NCBI RefSeq assembly: GCF_019649055.1
Contig: NW_026570281.1
Span: forward strand, 682,001-746,000
DNA: 64,000 nt
Direction of reading: 5' to 3'
Origin: Paramacrobiotus metropolitanus
Lineage: Eukaryota > Tardigrada > Eutardigrada > Parachela > Macrobiotidae
This document shows, piece by piece, positions 1 to 12,693 of this stretch. The position numbers and the translations under genes were made by a program. Numbering within the stretch: the stretch's first letter is position 1; the number at the start of each line of letters is the position of its first letter. The notes under the pieces were generated by a model that did not search any database, had not been told where the DNA came from, and saw only the letters and a list, made by a program, of their open reading frames with translations.

Positions 1-14
1 TTCTAATGATTCAG

Positions 15-975
15 GAGCCCATGTGGCGCACAAAGGCGAATGCGCTACTGCCAGGGCCAACGATATCATGTGCACCATGGAATACGCGCCAGTCTGCGGC
101 ACCAACGGTGTGACCTATAGCAACCGCTGCTTCGCCCACGCGTCCGGTGCCAACATCCTACACAGTGGCGCTTGCCGAGGCGAGACCAAGGGTGTCTTCT
201 GCACGCTGGAATGGGCTCCCGTCTGCGGAAGCGATGGAAACACCTACAGCAACCGTTGCCACGCCGGTGCCGCTGGTAAGATAAACAGAGCGGGAATATT
301 CCTGAGGCAGGAATATGGCCTTACCAGTCGCGTATTTGTAGGCGTGCCGGTGGCCCATACTGGAGAGTGCCGGGAGGCGGTTATTTGCACCATGGAGTAT
401 GCACCCGTTTGCGGTAGCGATGGAAACACTTATGGCAATCGATGCACTGCTAATGCTGCCGGTACAGTAACCATTGGCAAATTCAATAAGTATACATAAT
501 CTGTTGATTATAAGACAATTTCATGTAGGAGCAACAATTGTTCATGATGGTGAATGCCGGGAAGCTGTTATCTGCACCATGGAATACGCGCCCGTGTGCG
601 GCAGCAATGGGGAGACCTACAGCAACCGCTGCCTGGCTGGTGCCGCCGGTACGGAGATCCTTCAAAAGGTCACTGGATGTTGTGTCTAATGATCGAGTTA
701 ATGTGGTTCTAGGCGTAGCAGTGGCACACAACGGCCCGTGCCGCGAACCCGTGATCTGCACTATGGAATGGGCACCCGTGTGCGGCAACGATGGGAACAC
801 CTATGGCAATCGATGCGCAGCCAATGCCGCCGGTATGCCCTTTGCAGGAACTATTCATATCTGATTAAATAGCAATTATGCCGAGTATGATCAGCAGTGT
901 GCGAATATGTGGCAGATTATGTCAAGTAGTTGTTCGGCTGCAGGTGTTGAAGTGGCTCACTCCGGAGAATGCTGA
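15..975 (+). CDS. Kazal-repeat serine protease inhibitor (3' part, 5' end outside window)
   Basis: Secreted-type inhibitor built from tandem Kazal modules; the signal peptide and upstream modules lie off the left edge. Exons: 15-275, 342-461, 529-648, 713-832 and 944-975. All introns are phase 1 and split a Gly codon. The first exon encodes two modules, the next three one each, and the last exon only the closing residues ending in GEC and TGA. Each module reads like [20 protein letters not shown], which matches the reactive-site loop and core of ovomucoid third domain. The P1 position (second residue after the first Cys) is Met or Leu, which by family knowledge favours chymotrypsin-, elastase- or subtilisin-like proteases. 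Each module keeps only four of the six Kazal cysteines; the Cys1-Cys5 pair is missing. The target protease cannot be inferred. Confidence 0.9.
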
Positions 976-2110
976 AGTAATGCCGCGCGGAATGCGATTA
1001 ACGTATAAATCATCTTTATTTCCTTAACCAGAGTGTCCAGATTATCCTCCTCATGTATTTTGGCTGCACTGCTCCATTCAGTGTCAACGAAATTTATAAA
1101 ATATATCAACAGTTTTGGCTGAGGAATTTTTGTTGGCCTAAGAAAAATACTAATTAAAAAATGCGAAAAGTGTTTTTGAAGTAATACAAATATTTTTGGA
1201 TTAATATGAAATGCACGGTTACGGAAAGCCGGGAAAGGCGACGGATAAATTCCTAATCACGTAAATAAGTTTCACACGGCTAGAAAAAATCATTGTTGAC
1301 AATTACACGTATTTTGCTTTACTGTGGCAGACAAGTAAACCCACCAGTTAATCCAGATGGAGCTGGTAAACGCATTTTCCTGTGAACCGACACCATTCGC
1401 GATATTGCCGCTTATGTAACGTATACCCAGAATGGGGCCGGGTGCTCTGTCTGGGACATGTGAATATCAAAGAGAGTAATAAGGTTGAACGGAAGCGTGC
1501 AACTAATCCCCGGCTTCGATCGAGGACCGCTGGGAAATGCGCACAAGAGTACATTAATTAGCGTTGATATTTAAAAACTACCGGCTTCGGCTCAACTTTC
1601 CCGAGTAAATTATTTTTTTTAACTGCTTAGCATATATCTACCGAATATCATTACATATTTTGTGCACTGTTGATATCGACCTAACTCTAAGCGATTTAGA
1701 TTTATATCGCGGTTATTTAATAAAAAGGTGCGCCAACTGGAAACCTCTTTACGACCAAAACCATTTCCGCTGAAATAATTACATTTAAATCAAAGCCAAG
1801 CTATTGCGTCAGAGTTATACTACACAGTTCTACAGAAGCTGTATGACAGCTAACAACCAACCACGTGTACAAGCATAGCAATTAGCCAGTATTTCATACT
1901 GGTGCTACAAATAAAAAGCCGCGCGAGAGAAAGAGAAGAAAGCCATTTCAAAAGAATTTAAATAAATAGTCTAATTCCGTTATGACGAGATCGTTGAACA
2001 CAATACGCTGAAGGGGAAGTGGGTGTGTTGTATACGTGTGTGGGATTGTGTGATGGTGTGCTGTGTATACAGGATACAAGGTGGGCTCGACGGAAAGGTC
2101 ATCCTCCTTG
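976..2110. other. Intergenic, between Kazal gene and first VWC gene
   Basis: AT-rich. Holds the 3' flanks of two converging genes. I see no coding exon, RNA gene or clear repeat; the short open frames here are in AT-rich sequence and lack splice or family support. Confidence 0.5.
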
Positions 2111-3360
2111 TCATCGCCGTTTGATTTCGTACAGCTCATCTGGTGCGCTGACAATGGGCAGCGGATACATCATTGTACCGGTGCCGTCTTCGTGTACTGC
2201 GAAAGAACAGGATATCGTAAAATTATTAATTAAGGCATGTCTCATGTAATGCGTATTATGCGTATAAGCAACCAAATGAGAAACTATTTTTCTATAATTA
2301 TGATACAGCACAGCTGCAATTAGTTACAGGCTGTAATAAATTAATATCTTACCATTTGTAGCTTATGTTGAATAGTAATTATTCAAAGCTTACCGCATAG
2401 GTAATTGTGGCAGCAGCGTCCGCGGACGTGGACCTTCTCGCACTTGGCCTTGGGATCGTCCAGGTCGAAGTCATCGGTACAAGTAATCTGGGCGCAGATG
2501 AGCTTGCCCTTGGAGCAGACGCAGTACGGCTGGCAGGGATCGCTTGACTCTACTTCCCCGTCACTCTCGCAACCTGTCAACATATACATCCATCAGACAA
2601 TCGTGTCGTTAGGATGTTCAGCCTATACATTCGCATATATCTGTATACACGCACACTTGTTTGCCGACAATCCGGCATCTGCTTGTCTTCCCGGCCTATC
2701 ACATATCGCGCATCCGATAAAAGTTTGTCAATACACAAAAACAGATAAAATGCCGTTTAACAGATTTTAGTGAACATGTTTGCGTCATTCATTTACCTCT
2801 TCAAAAATGGCAAAGATACATAAGCAGCATTTTAGCACAGTAAATTTCTCATTAGCATATGCAATTTCTAGCACACGCATAATCTACTGTATTGGCAAAT
2901 TTAGCATGACAATCTACAAGCGACGATGGACAGCACTGCATCGTAATTTGTAATATTGTTCGGCTTTAAGTCGAATTTCTTACAAGTCGGTTTTTCCCAA
3001 TATTAAACAGCAAAATTAAGAAAATTTGGTTGTTTTGATTTAAATAAGAACTTTTCGTTCGCAGAACTTTATATTAGCGTTGAACTGACTGTGAACATGC
3101 TAGAAATATTTTCACAATATGTAAAACCTTAAAATTAATGATTTCCTTCGTATGAGTGCATAACCTTTACGTCAGGGTCAATACCTAAGTGGAAATGCGT
3201 TGCAAAACATGATAGACTTACGAGGGTGAATGGGTGTCAGCTGACCAATCAGCTCATCGACGGCTGACCTTCTGACGGTAGGCGAGGCGAGGACAACGCC
3301 CAGGCAGAGAAAGAACACCGCCGAGCAGATCAACTGGAAACTGGTAGCCAACATTCTCAT
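2111..3360 (-). CDS. Secreted single-VWC-domain protein, paralogue 1
   Basis: Three exons on the minus strand: 3222-3360, 2394-2573 and 2111-2196, joined by phase-1 introns, giving about 134 aa. Residues 1-25 form a hydrophobic signal peptide starting MRMLATSF. A short linker leads to a von Willebrand factor C domain with ten cysteines: CESDG...SSDPC, then C-x3-C-x-C, ICAQITC, RCC and YLC. The last exon encodes a tail with the pattern DGT-x4-YPLP-x4-PDEL that is repeated in two other genes of this window. VWC domains usually bind extracellular ligands such as BMPs or matrix; the ligand here is unknown. A minus-strand TATA box lies at 3496-3501. An alternative start 6 nt downstream is possible. 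Confidence 0.85.
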
Positions 3361-6300
3361 AGCGAAACGTTACTTCTCGATTACAAGAAAAAGAAACACA
3401 TAAAATTCCGGTAAAACTGAACAGTAAGAACTTTGTGGCTTTCAAATAGAAGTTGCAACAGTGCAAGTGGGGAAGTGTTGTGCCATGCAGCCGGCTTTAT
3501 ATGCGGCCTGCAAAAGCTCATCACTCGACACCGACGCAAGCGCAGCCACAGACCCGGCCCCTTTCCCTTCCTTTCCGGCTGGCTGTTCACCATATGCACT
3601 TTGAGTGTGGTGTAAATATAGGCTGCTAACTGCCGGCTCCGCTGGGGTGCTGATGGTAGAACTGGATCTGGCCGGACCCATTAGGCATTAGCCGGCAGAT
3701 AGATATACATGCATTACATTAGCGCATTACACCGGCTTTACGCACTGCTCGACTCATTCACACCGACCGTTGCGGTCACGCGCACCTTCAGCACTTTGTA
3801 AAGTGTCAACTGGGTTTCCGCGGACAGAGTGTTGAGCAAGAGTTTATGGCTGTTTTCGCCGGCTAAACTTCTCACATCGGACCATTTCGCCCGAAAGTGC
3901 TGTTAAAAATTGGCTGCGGTCAGTACAAACACGGTGATACATCATTGTTTTATGTGTTTTATGTGTCGCGATGGCTTGTGACTCAGTGCATAAATCCGCT
4001 CGGTGGGCAAGATTTCGTCTGAGTCAGGCTAACACCATTTAATAGCGCTTTTTTATGGGTTCAACGATAAGCGAGTGACGAAAATTCTTACTCCAAAACC
4101 GTACAAAAATAAGTATGTAACACAATATTATAAAACAAAAAAGAAAAATCTCATCAATTAGTAAAAGACTACAAATTCCGCTTTATAGTGAGGGATGACC
4201 TTTGGGTTTTTTGGTTGCGTGCGCAATTCCCCTGTGTACATCGCCTAATCACGTGACGCGTACATTTTGTGAATGATCAGCATAAAGCATGTTTGGCGGT
4301 GCCGCGACGGGAATTATGCTTTAGAGAGGACAGCACAATTATCAGCTGATTTCCGCCGCGTTAACCGTTAGCGATCCCCGTTGAGCGCCCCACACGCAGG
4401 CACTTATCGCCAATGATTGATACGGCTGTTGCAAGCGGAGACTTGTTAAAACTGATAAATATTGACACTTTTGTATGGGCAATGGGTGTTTATGCAAATC
4501 CTGTCTGACGTCGAGGGCCCATCTTCGAGCCGGGGCCGGCACTGATAACTATGTGCATACAGAACAATCATTTGCCTTTCTCTATGAAAGTTTCCCACCG
4601 GTGATATCACGCGCGGTAACCGTAAATTACGGAAAAGGTTCTTAATAAAGAAAATAAGTAATCGTTAAGCTGGCACACAATCGAATAAACCAAAAAATGT
4701 TAAAAGCGTTAGCTAAGTTAAGAGTAACTACCAATAATAATAATGGTACTAATTAAATAAATTTTAAAAAATCTGATAAATTATTTCTGAATTAGGTTGA
4801 TATATAATCATATGCGAGTAATATTATTTGGTTAAGGTACAACTATAAAGGCGTCATATGAATTTATTGCAACTAGCTTTTGCTTACAGTTCATTACAGA
4901 ATAAAACAATTTATTAATAAAGAAATTAAAATTAATTAAAATAAAAATGAACAAAAATAGCTACGGATTGTTGTTGGGTGATGCCGGACAGCAATTGCCT
5001 GGAGATTGCGGAAGCGTGATATGGTATCGGTAACGGCGGCAAACTGTCTAGTTGTGTATCTGATTACCCTGTGTCGACCCTGCACACATGTCAGCAGTGG
5101 TCTAAAATTGCGACGGGATAGCGAAAGGTGCCAAGATCATTGACGTTGGATGCTGGTCGATCCCTGTCAACTGATCCATCCATCCATCGGCCGGGCATGC
5201 TGCTGCCTGGATAGTGCCGAACACCGGCCATCACGCCTGATGATGGGAACGGAAGTGGAGCAAGAACGAGCGGGCAGCCGCTATATCACCATTCAACAGC
5301 AGCGGCCCCACCCGGCACCAGCGCTGAATGATGCCCGCTCCCCAAAATAACGTCCCTTCTTGGCATGCCCCGCACCACCATCATCATTTTAAGTTCATCA
5401 ACGGTATAACATACAGCGCTCCTAGTTAATTACCAGAATTGTCTAATCATTTCGCAGTTGTTCCCTGGGCTCGTTCTAAGTCACCGCACTCCAGCACAAT
5501 ATAACTTAATATTTGTAAACAAGTTCAAGCAGCCCCACACACATACACATATATCCCCTCCAGAAAAAAGGCGCTTTAATTAACAAAAAATACGGGGCAC
5601 ATACGATACTGCAATTTGGATTACTGGTGATAATAGAATACGTTTTTCTGTATTTCTCGAATCCTTGCCATCACATACTTACATATCCAATAAACACTCG
5701 TGTAGGTACTCACAAATGCTGCTCGCCGTTAGTTTATCCTAGCTTGTCTTTCGAAACTTGAAAAATTGTTTAGGGGAACAGGTGAAATAAAACTAATAAA
5801 AACAAACATATATATAATTACTGCATACCGGTAAACGCAAAAACATAAAATTAGACGTAGGTTGCTGATCTAAAATTATTATAAACGTGGGTATGACTAT
5901 GAACTAAGCGGTACGACGAAGTACTGTACTTCTACATATTCCGTAAATTTCTCATGTCCTGATAAGAGAACGTAATTAATACTTATCCTACCTTCACTAT
6001 AGATTTTTCAGAAACTTTGACCTTTGTGTCGTAATCGGCGCTTCTCGCTTTACCGCCGGTAATTACGGTATTAATGTACCGAATGTACAAAACAACCGCA
6101 ACTTGTGACAAAGAAACTGAAGGTCATAGACACTTGTCTTCGAGTGAAGAGCGTAATCAGTAATTAGCGCGGCTAGACGCATTATTATCCCATTTTAGCA
6201 ACGAGGCACCGCAGTCGCCAGTGGATGAGTGTTAATTATCCCTTTTGCCACCTTTTCCCGCCGGAAAAGCTGTTAGACAGCGTGACAACCGTCTACGATG

Positions 6301-6799
6301 GGAGTTATGCAGCCAATTTCCGGTTGATGGACAGGAGGCGTTTTTGCCCTTAAAGCTGATGCTTTCCAGACGCAGAGTCGCCAGTAGCAAGCAGCACGTG
6401 CCCACCGGCATTTTTCGCCTATATTTGCTACTTCCACGTTTTCTGATGAGCTGTTTTCTGTAGAAACGTAAACTGGCAATTCGGCAAGTGGCGCCCATGT
6501 GCCGCATGCTTATTTCTACTGCGGTGGTGCTAATTGCGCACTAAACGCGAGATGTTGTGTTGTGTACGGAAATAGCGGCAATGTACGTCATCCGGGTGTT
6601 GGCGAGCGGAGCGCGGCGATCATTCGTTGCGTGAGTGAAAGCGTCGATGGATTTATATATACGTGCCACACTGTATGATCGGGTTAACGTATGCCGAATG
6701 CTGTTCTCTTCGTCTTCCTTGTACTGCTTCCGCGAAACGAAGCTGACAGTCTTGTCACGCTGATGTTTTTCTTCCTTTCGGTGAGCCTCGCGCCAAGCG
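3361..6799. other. Long intergenic / promoter region
   Basis: About 3.4 kb between the divergent VWC paralogues 1 (minus) and 2 (plus), so it holds both promoters. Mostly AT-rich. Open frames near 5150-5350 and 6232-6507 have no recognisable protein signature and the latter overlap on both strands. Several nuclear-receptor-like half sites (TGACCTTT or its complement) occur, for example near 4196, 6018 and 6119, but such short motifs are expected by chance. Confidence 0.45.
3496..3501 (-). promoter_or_regulatory. TATA box of VWC paralogue 1
   Basis: TATAAA on the minus strand, followed by GCCGGCTG. It sits about 135 bp upstream of the ATG at 3360, leaving a 5' UTR of about 105 nt. Nearly the same 15-bp core appears at the Gly/Tyr-rich gene (52929). 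Confidence 0.6.
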
Positions 6800-6806
6800 T
6801 ATAAAA
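6800..6806 (+). promoter_or_regulatory. TATA box of VWC paralogue 2
   Basis: TATAAAA upstream of the start codon at 6934, with initiator-like CTCAGTA around 6836-6842. Confidence 0.6.
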
Positions 6807-6933
6807 CTCCTCCGCAGTTCAGCTGCGGCCTTCCACTCAGTAAGTTTATTTCACAGCAGTTTAATACTGTAATTTGTTGGGAATGCTAATTGTTTGTTTC
6901 CTGTCGCACCTCGTTAGCCTCAGCGCCTTCGTC

Positions 6934-8378
6934 ATGCAGCGTGCACTGGTCGTTTTTCTAGCGGCGGTGGTCGGCGTGACCTTTGCGTTACCAATCGGCA
7001 ACGACATAGCCGCCAATGTGACAACGACAACGGCGGCCAGCAGCAGCAAGTTTATTATCGCCGGTGCAGGTCAGTCCAACTAGTGACCTTTGTTGTATAT
7101 ATATCGCATCATTAAACGCGCTTTCGATTTCACTTTGACATCGGGATTTTTTAGCCTGCAACACCATGGACGAAATCAGGAGCGACGATCCTTGTGAGTA
7201 CGATACCACTATCTTAAAAAAATAATTTTTCGTTATCTACGCACACAGGGGTATCGTAAAAGCGCTGAATTCCGTTGAATATTTTACACAGCACCACCGT
7301 ACTGGTTGCATTAACAGGTAAACCGTTGTGCGCTTGTAAAGAGGGCCGGATATTTTGCGCCGACATTATCTGTTCAACGGACACCTTGCCCATGGAGGAA
7401 TGCTATAAACTACCGCTCAACGGCAAATGCTGTCCCAGTTATCTGTGCAGTACGTACAGTACTTCTACAACCAAATTTCAAATACATTACAGACACGTAC
7501 GCCGATTATCCCACAAAGAGAAAATTAATATAAATTTAAAAACTTGATCATTATCATGGACTACTGCCTAGAACACGTACACTGCCATGATTCTTAATGT
7601 TATTGATAAATTAAAAGCTCAACACTCTGTATTGTCCATTAAGCTGGATTTGTAATAATTTTACGTATCACTTGATCTGCGTGATTGTATGTACTAACTA
7701 ATGCATGCTTCTCCGAATCGTGAATATGACGCTGACAGTGTGCGCTAGCTTTTGAAATTAACAGGTCGTGGCTCCATGAGCTTTTGTGGATTATTGTATT
7801 GAATGACTTTCAAGCATTAGGTATAGTTCGCCTCGTTTATTTGAACACGTATTATGATACTGGGTAAAACTAGCGCCTATTATTGATGGATATTAATTTT
7901 ATGCAATTCGAATTTCCAAATAAAAGGCATCGTTTTCTCTATCCACAAAAATTTATTGTGCACTGTGCGGTTATGGTGAGAGATTGTATGGAGCTCGTTG
8001 TTAAAATTTAATGATAATTTAAATAATTATTAATACTGTTAAATATTTGTCAAAGCGTGTGAAGGGTAGAGCACGAAATGGTCACGCTGTTCGTTGACAA
8101 GCCATTATGCATGTGCAGCAGTAACAAGTGTGGTTAAGGATAACTACACATCAATTAGGGGTAACTGCGCATATTTACTGCATGTTGACGCCAAGTTGAC
8201 GGCGCGTCTGCTTATTGCATTAACGCTATAAGGGTTGTTTACTGGAGTTAATGTTGCAGCGGCCGGCAACGGGACGGGCGACGTGCACTATCCGCTGCCG
8301 ATTCTGGTGGTGCCGCCGGAACTCAACCTGGCCTCCATACCCAACTCCAAGAGCAACATGCTGCACCGTCTCAACTGA
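6934..8378 (+). CDS. Secreted single-VWC-domain protein, paralogue 2
   Basis: Four exons: 6934-7069, 7155-7193, 7318-7449 and 8260-8378, all introns phase 1, giving about 141 aa. It starts MQRALVVFLAAVVGV, a typical signal peptide; an in-frame ATG at 6883 would add 17 residues. A Thr/Ala/Ser linker precedes a ten-cysteine VWC domain (ACNTMDEIRSDDPC, then C-x3-C-x-C, CADIIC, KCC, YLC). The last exon has NGT-x4-YPLP-x4-PPEL and then a longer tail ending HRLN. Relative to paralogue 1 it has one more intron, which splits the SDDPC cysteine codon. NGT is a possible N-glycosylation site. The function is probably extracellular binding; the partner is unknown. Confidence 0.85.
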
Positions 8379-9346
8379 CCTTAACGTCAGCGCCATCATT
8401 TAACACACCGGCCTGGCCAAGGTTAATGCGTCTAGGCCGTCGCGAAGACAGACGTGGCCAGCCGCTACAGCAATATCCTCTTTAACATCAACCTCATACA
8501 TCCGGCGCCGCTCCGCTCCACTTTTCCATTGACAAGACGTATTACGCACTGGAAAGTATTTCCCACAATTTATTCACACGGCTTGGATCAGATTTTCTTT
8601 TCTGCGATTTTATTAACATGTTGCCTTGATATACTTGACGCGCTTACATTATGGGTTACGTATGGCATTTACGAAACGGCGATCTGACACCGTCGCTCGC
8701 CGGCTTGATTAATGTTTCTTCGTTCTGATGCAGTATTATCATAATTATTATTACACACAATAAAAAAATAAGCAATAGTTATGAATTTGACAAACATAAA
8801 ATTAAAAATTTATCATCATTGTTACCCAATATCATGATACTCATTAATATTACCATGATACCCAATATCCGTCGATAAATTAATTACAGGCAGTGAAATG
8901 TACTTGTAAAAGGGAAACGGCCAAAGTGGCTGCGTAGCAATCTGGGATTCCAGTAATTTGGTCGGTCATAATAATTATAATGTGCTTCATTATGTGTTAA
9001 TTTACCTCGTAAAGCTGTAGCGTGCCCGAACTGAAAGCAGATGAGCGAATAACGGTGACAAGCGTACGTTACGTTCATACAATTTATGCATTCGGGGAAG
9101 TGAGCGTTTTACAGTTGGACTGCGAACAGTTGCAACGAGCGGTCAGTTTGACTATTGTTGAGAGGGAAACAAACAAATGCCATCTGCCGGGAGGCGATGT
9201 TGCTGCGTAAGCCGGTTGAGTTGTTGGTTCGTGCGTTAGGAGGGTGCGCGATGCCGACAGACAGTGCAATATTTACAAACTCACCACATGTGCCGGCATG
9301 TACGTGCCGCTTCCTCTTGTTGACCAGATAGCTGACCACTCGCTCC
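8379..9346. other. Intergenic between VWC paralogue 2 and cadherin-like gene
   Basis: AT-rich stretch with a possible poly(A) signal near 8758. I see no coding evidence in it. Confidence 0.5.
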
Positions 9347-9353
9347 TATAAAA
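9347..9353 (+). promoter_or_regulatory. TATA box of the cadherin-like gene
   Basis: TATAAAA 159 bp upstream of the ATG at 9506. The expected mRNA start is near 9378. Confidence 0.6.
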
Positions 9354-9505
9354 CACACACGGCAGCATTTCTAAACATTCCTCGTTCTTTTCTATTACAT
9401 AACGCACACGTCGCACAATTCGTCAGTATATCGGATTTTGCCGGGCAATTAGTGACCATGTAAAGTATCACAACATGCACCACACCACCGGATTGCGCCG
9501 CCATA

Positions 9506-12500
9506 ATGCATCTTTTATCGGGATATTATATCGTACTTCTTATTGTGACAGTATTATTATGTGCACAGACATCCCTAGCGGTGATACAATTACAGGTACA
9601 GCTCCGTATCATTTATTTCTTTATTATTAGCTTTGTCGCTTCTTTAAATAAAACCACCGTAATAAATCTGGATATGCAGTAGCATTTTCAAATTTTATCT
9701 TGTCAATTGGTCTTTAATCTTAATTTTAATTCACCATAAAAATTAAACTCATGCGTATTATTAATTTGTTATTAATTTACTACGCTAAAATTTAAATTAC
9801 TCTTTACTGTGGTTACAGGATCGGCAGTCAAGTTTACTGAGCGGCAGCGGCGGCGTAACTTGCTCGCAGTCGATGTACACGGGAACTATCGCGGATACCG
9901 CCCAGCCCGGCACCTTCGTGCTGCGCGTCTCGGCCACAGATAGCGCGGGAGGCACGGTTAAGTACCATCTGCCGGATAGCACGCTGACTAAATTCCACGT
10001 CCATCCCGCCACCGGTGATGTCACCGTCACCTCCTCCCTACTGCGCATGTTTATGGGCAAGCGCTTCCGGGCCAGCTTCGACTTCCAGGTCCGCGCCAAT
10101 TCCGTTTCCAACCCCAACAATGTAAGTGCGTCACTGCTTGTTGCCGGAAGAAACTGCGTGACTAACCCGGTTACATGATTACTAACCCCACCAACTCCTC
10201 TGCGCCTTATTTTGCGAGCGTATTATTCATTAAATGTTTTGTTTCTCTTCTTTTTACTTTCATATCATTTTACTTTCTTTTGTATTTTATTGAAGTATTT
10301 CGATATTCTTGCTTTTCTCATTGTTTCGTTTAATATTATTTTTTATTTACGTTAAAGTAACTAATACTACCGCTGTGATTTCAAAATTTAGTTTTTAGTA
10401 GAAGCAAATACGGTTTCGTTTTGTCAGTTTTGCGAGAGCATCGTGCGAGTCAACCTGGTGTCCACCAACCGGCAGGAGTCGCCGATATCGGCCGCCCTGA
10501 TCTTTGGCCAGAACAGTTACCAGTTCACGGCACCGGGCTGCGCCATCGGCTCGACCGTGGGCCAGATCGCCGCCCAGCCAACCACGGACGGCTCCTTCGT
10601 CACCTACTCCATCGCCAACGGAAACCCCTACTACGCCATCAACTCCCAGACGGGGGTGGTCTTCATTGCCGACATCCCGCCGTCCGGCACCCAGTCCCTG
10701 ACGGTCATCGCCCAGAGCGGCAGTCGGCAGAGCATCGCCGTCTCCGTCCCGGTTACCATCAACGCCCACTGCAACGGCGCCAAGCAGGGTACCGTGCCCA
10801 CCATCGGGACGGACCCCGCGGGGGGTGGCACCGGTGGCGGCCTGTTCAGCCAGAGCTCCTACTCTTTCACCACCAGCACCTGCACGAGCGGTGTCGGAGG
10901 CGGGACACCGGTGGGGCAAATCTTCTCACAGGCCTTCGGCTCGACGGTGCTGTTTTCTATTTCTCCAGCCAACAACCTCTTCAGTATCAATTCCCAGACC
11001 GGCCAAATCTCCTCCGTTGGGCCGCTGCCGCCCGGCACCAACACCAACACTCTCACGGTGACGGCGTCCTCCAGTAGCGGCCAGATGGGCACTGTGCCGG
11101 TGACAATAACCAGTATCTGTCCGGGTGGCGGTACCGGAGGCGGTGGTGTGCCTACACCATCCCCCGGTGGCGGAGGCGGTGCCGTTACCAGCCCGGTCAA
11201 CTTCTTCCAGACCAGTTACCAGTTCACGTCAACGGCCTGCACGACGGGATCGGTGGTGGGCACCGTTTCCGCACAGTTCTTTGGCGACGGATTGCAGTAC
11301 GCATTAGACTGCTGATAGCTCGCACCCTACTCGTAGCACTCGTATAAATGCGCTTTGTTCCAGGTACTCCATACAAGGTGGTAACGCGTTTTTTGCGATA
11401 AATCTCGTCAATGGACAGATAACCATCAGTAATCCACCGCCTCCTGGTACGGTGCAGTAATAAACAGCCTTAACCTTTCTGCATTCATTAATAACTATGA
11501 CACGTTTAGTACTTAGCAGAAATTACAAACAATATCGATTTATTTTCTCCTTTACTGCAGGATATTTTTTGTTTTCAGTTTAAATACCTTCGTTTTTATT
11601 TCTATACAGGAACCTGGTCGCAGACGTTAACGGTTGTGGCGACGACACCACAAGGTACGCAAGCTAAAGGTTACTGGGTTTTAAGTGTTATATCGTGACG
11701 TTTCTAACAGGCCAACAAGCCACGGTCCCGGTGACCATTACTAGCACCTGTCAGTCAACCATCACTAGCGCCCCCTCTACCACTGCCCCCACGATTCCCA
11801 GCGCCGGCTTCTCGCAACCGTCCTATGTCTTCACTCTTAACAACTGCGCTGCCGGGGTCACCGTCGGCAATGTTTTGGTACCTGGTCTGGGCAACAATCC
11901 CGTCTACACCATCCAGCCACCTGGAAGTCCCTTTTTCACCGTCAACTCCGTCACCGGGCAAATCACCAGCCTCCAGGCCCCGCCGACCGGTCCACAATCC
12001 TTCAACGTGCAGGCGGTGACCTCCACCGGCCAGACGTTCATTGCACCGGTCACCGTCTTTACCGTGGATGCCGGCCCGGTATTCCCGCCATCCCTCAGCT
12101 TTTTTCACGTAGCCTGCACCGTGGGCACCCCAGTGGGACAGGTGTCGGCATCTTCCTGTGGCACCGGTGTAGTCTACAACATCATCGGCGGCAGTCAGTT
12201 CTACAGCATCAACCAGAATACTGGACAGATAGCCATCCTCACCGTTCCGCCTGCCGGCTCCCAGCGCTTGGTCATCCAGGCCACTGCCCTCTCGGGTCAA
12301 ACCGCCACGGTGCCCGTAGTGCTGACCTCCAACTGCAATAACGCCGGCATTTCACCGCCGGTTCCGGTGCCGGGCGGGGGGCAGCCTCCTCCCTCCGGCG
12401 TCGTTTACGGGGTGCCGACGGGGCCGCTGGTGTCGGTGAATCCCTACGCTGCCTATCAGTCGGTGCTGGCCAACGCCTACACCAATCAGCTACTGCAGTA

Positions 12501-12693
12501 TCAACAGTACCTCCAGTCGCTGGGGAATATCGTTCAAAACAGCCAATCCAACCTGATTAACCATGGCAAACCACCCTATAACGGAAGAGTCACGCAGCAT
12601 CAACATCAACAACAACCACACCAGGAAATAGAACATGGTCGCTATGGACATGATCGGCCGAGTCACATGCCGCAGGGCGGTCTCCAGAAATAA
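9506..12693 (+). CDS. Secreted cadherin-like repeat protein
   Basis: Six exons: 9506-9595, 9819-10121, 10428-11296, 11364-11446, 11610-11654 and 11711-12693, giving about 790 aa. Exon 1 encodes a signal peptide (MHLLSGYYIVLLIVTVLL). The body has about six repeats of 85-95 residues. Each has SYxFT near its start, a Cys, VGQ, then FxINxxTGQI, PPG, SGQ, VPVTI and a closing Cys. FxINxxTGQI resembles the cadherin FxIDxxTGxI strand, but the cadherin calcium motifs (LDRE, DxNDN) are absent. The first repeat is the most divergent. Gly/Pro-rich linkers join some repeats. The C-terminal 90 residues are Gln/Asn/His-rich. No transmembrane segment is visible, so it is probably secreted, perhaps matrix, cuticle or glue; that is inference. 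A poly(A) signal lies at 12838-12843. Confidence 0.8.

Noticed and set aside
10395-10919. Long minus-strand frame opposite the cadherin-like exon
   Set aside because: GC-rich third positions of the real gene keep the antisense frame open; no protein signature.
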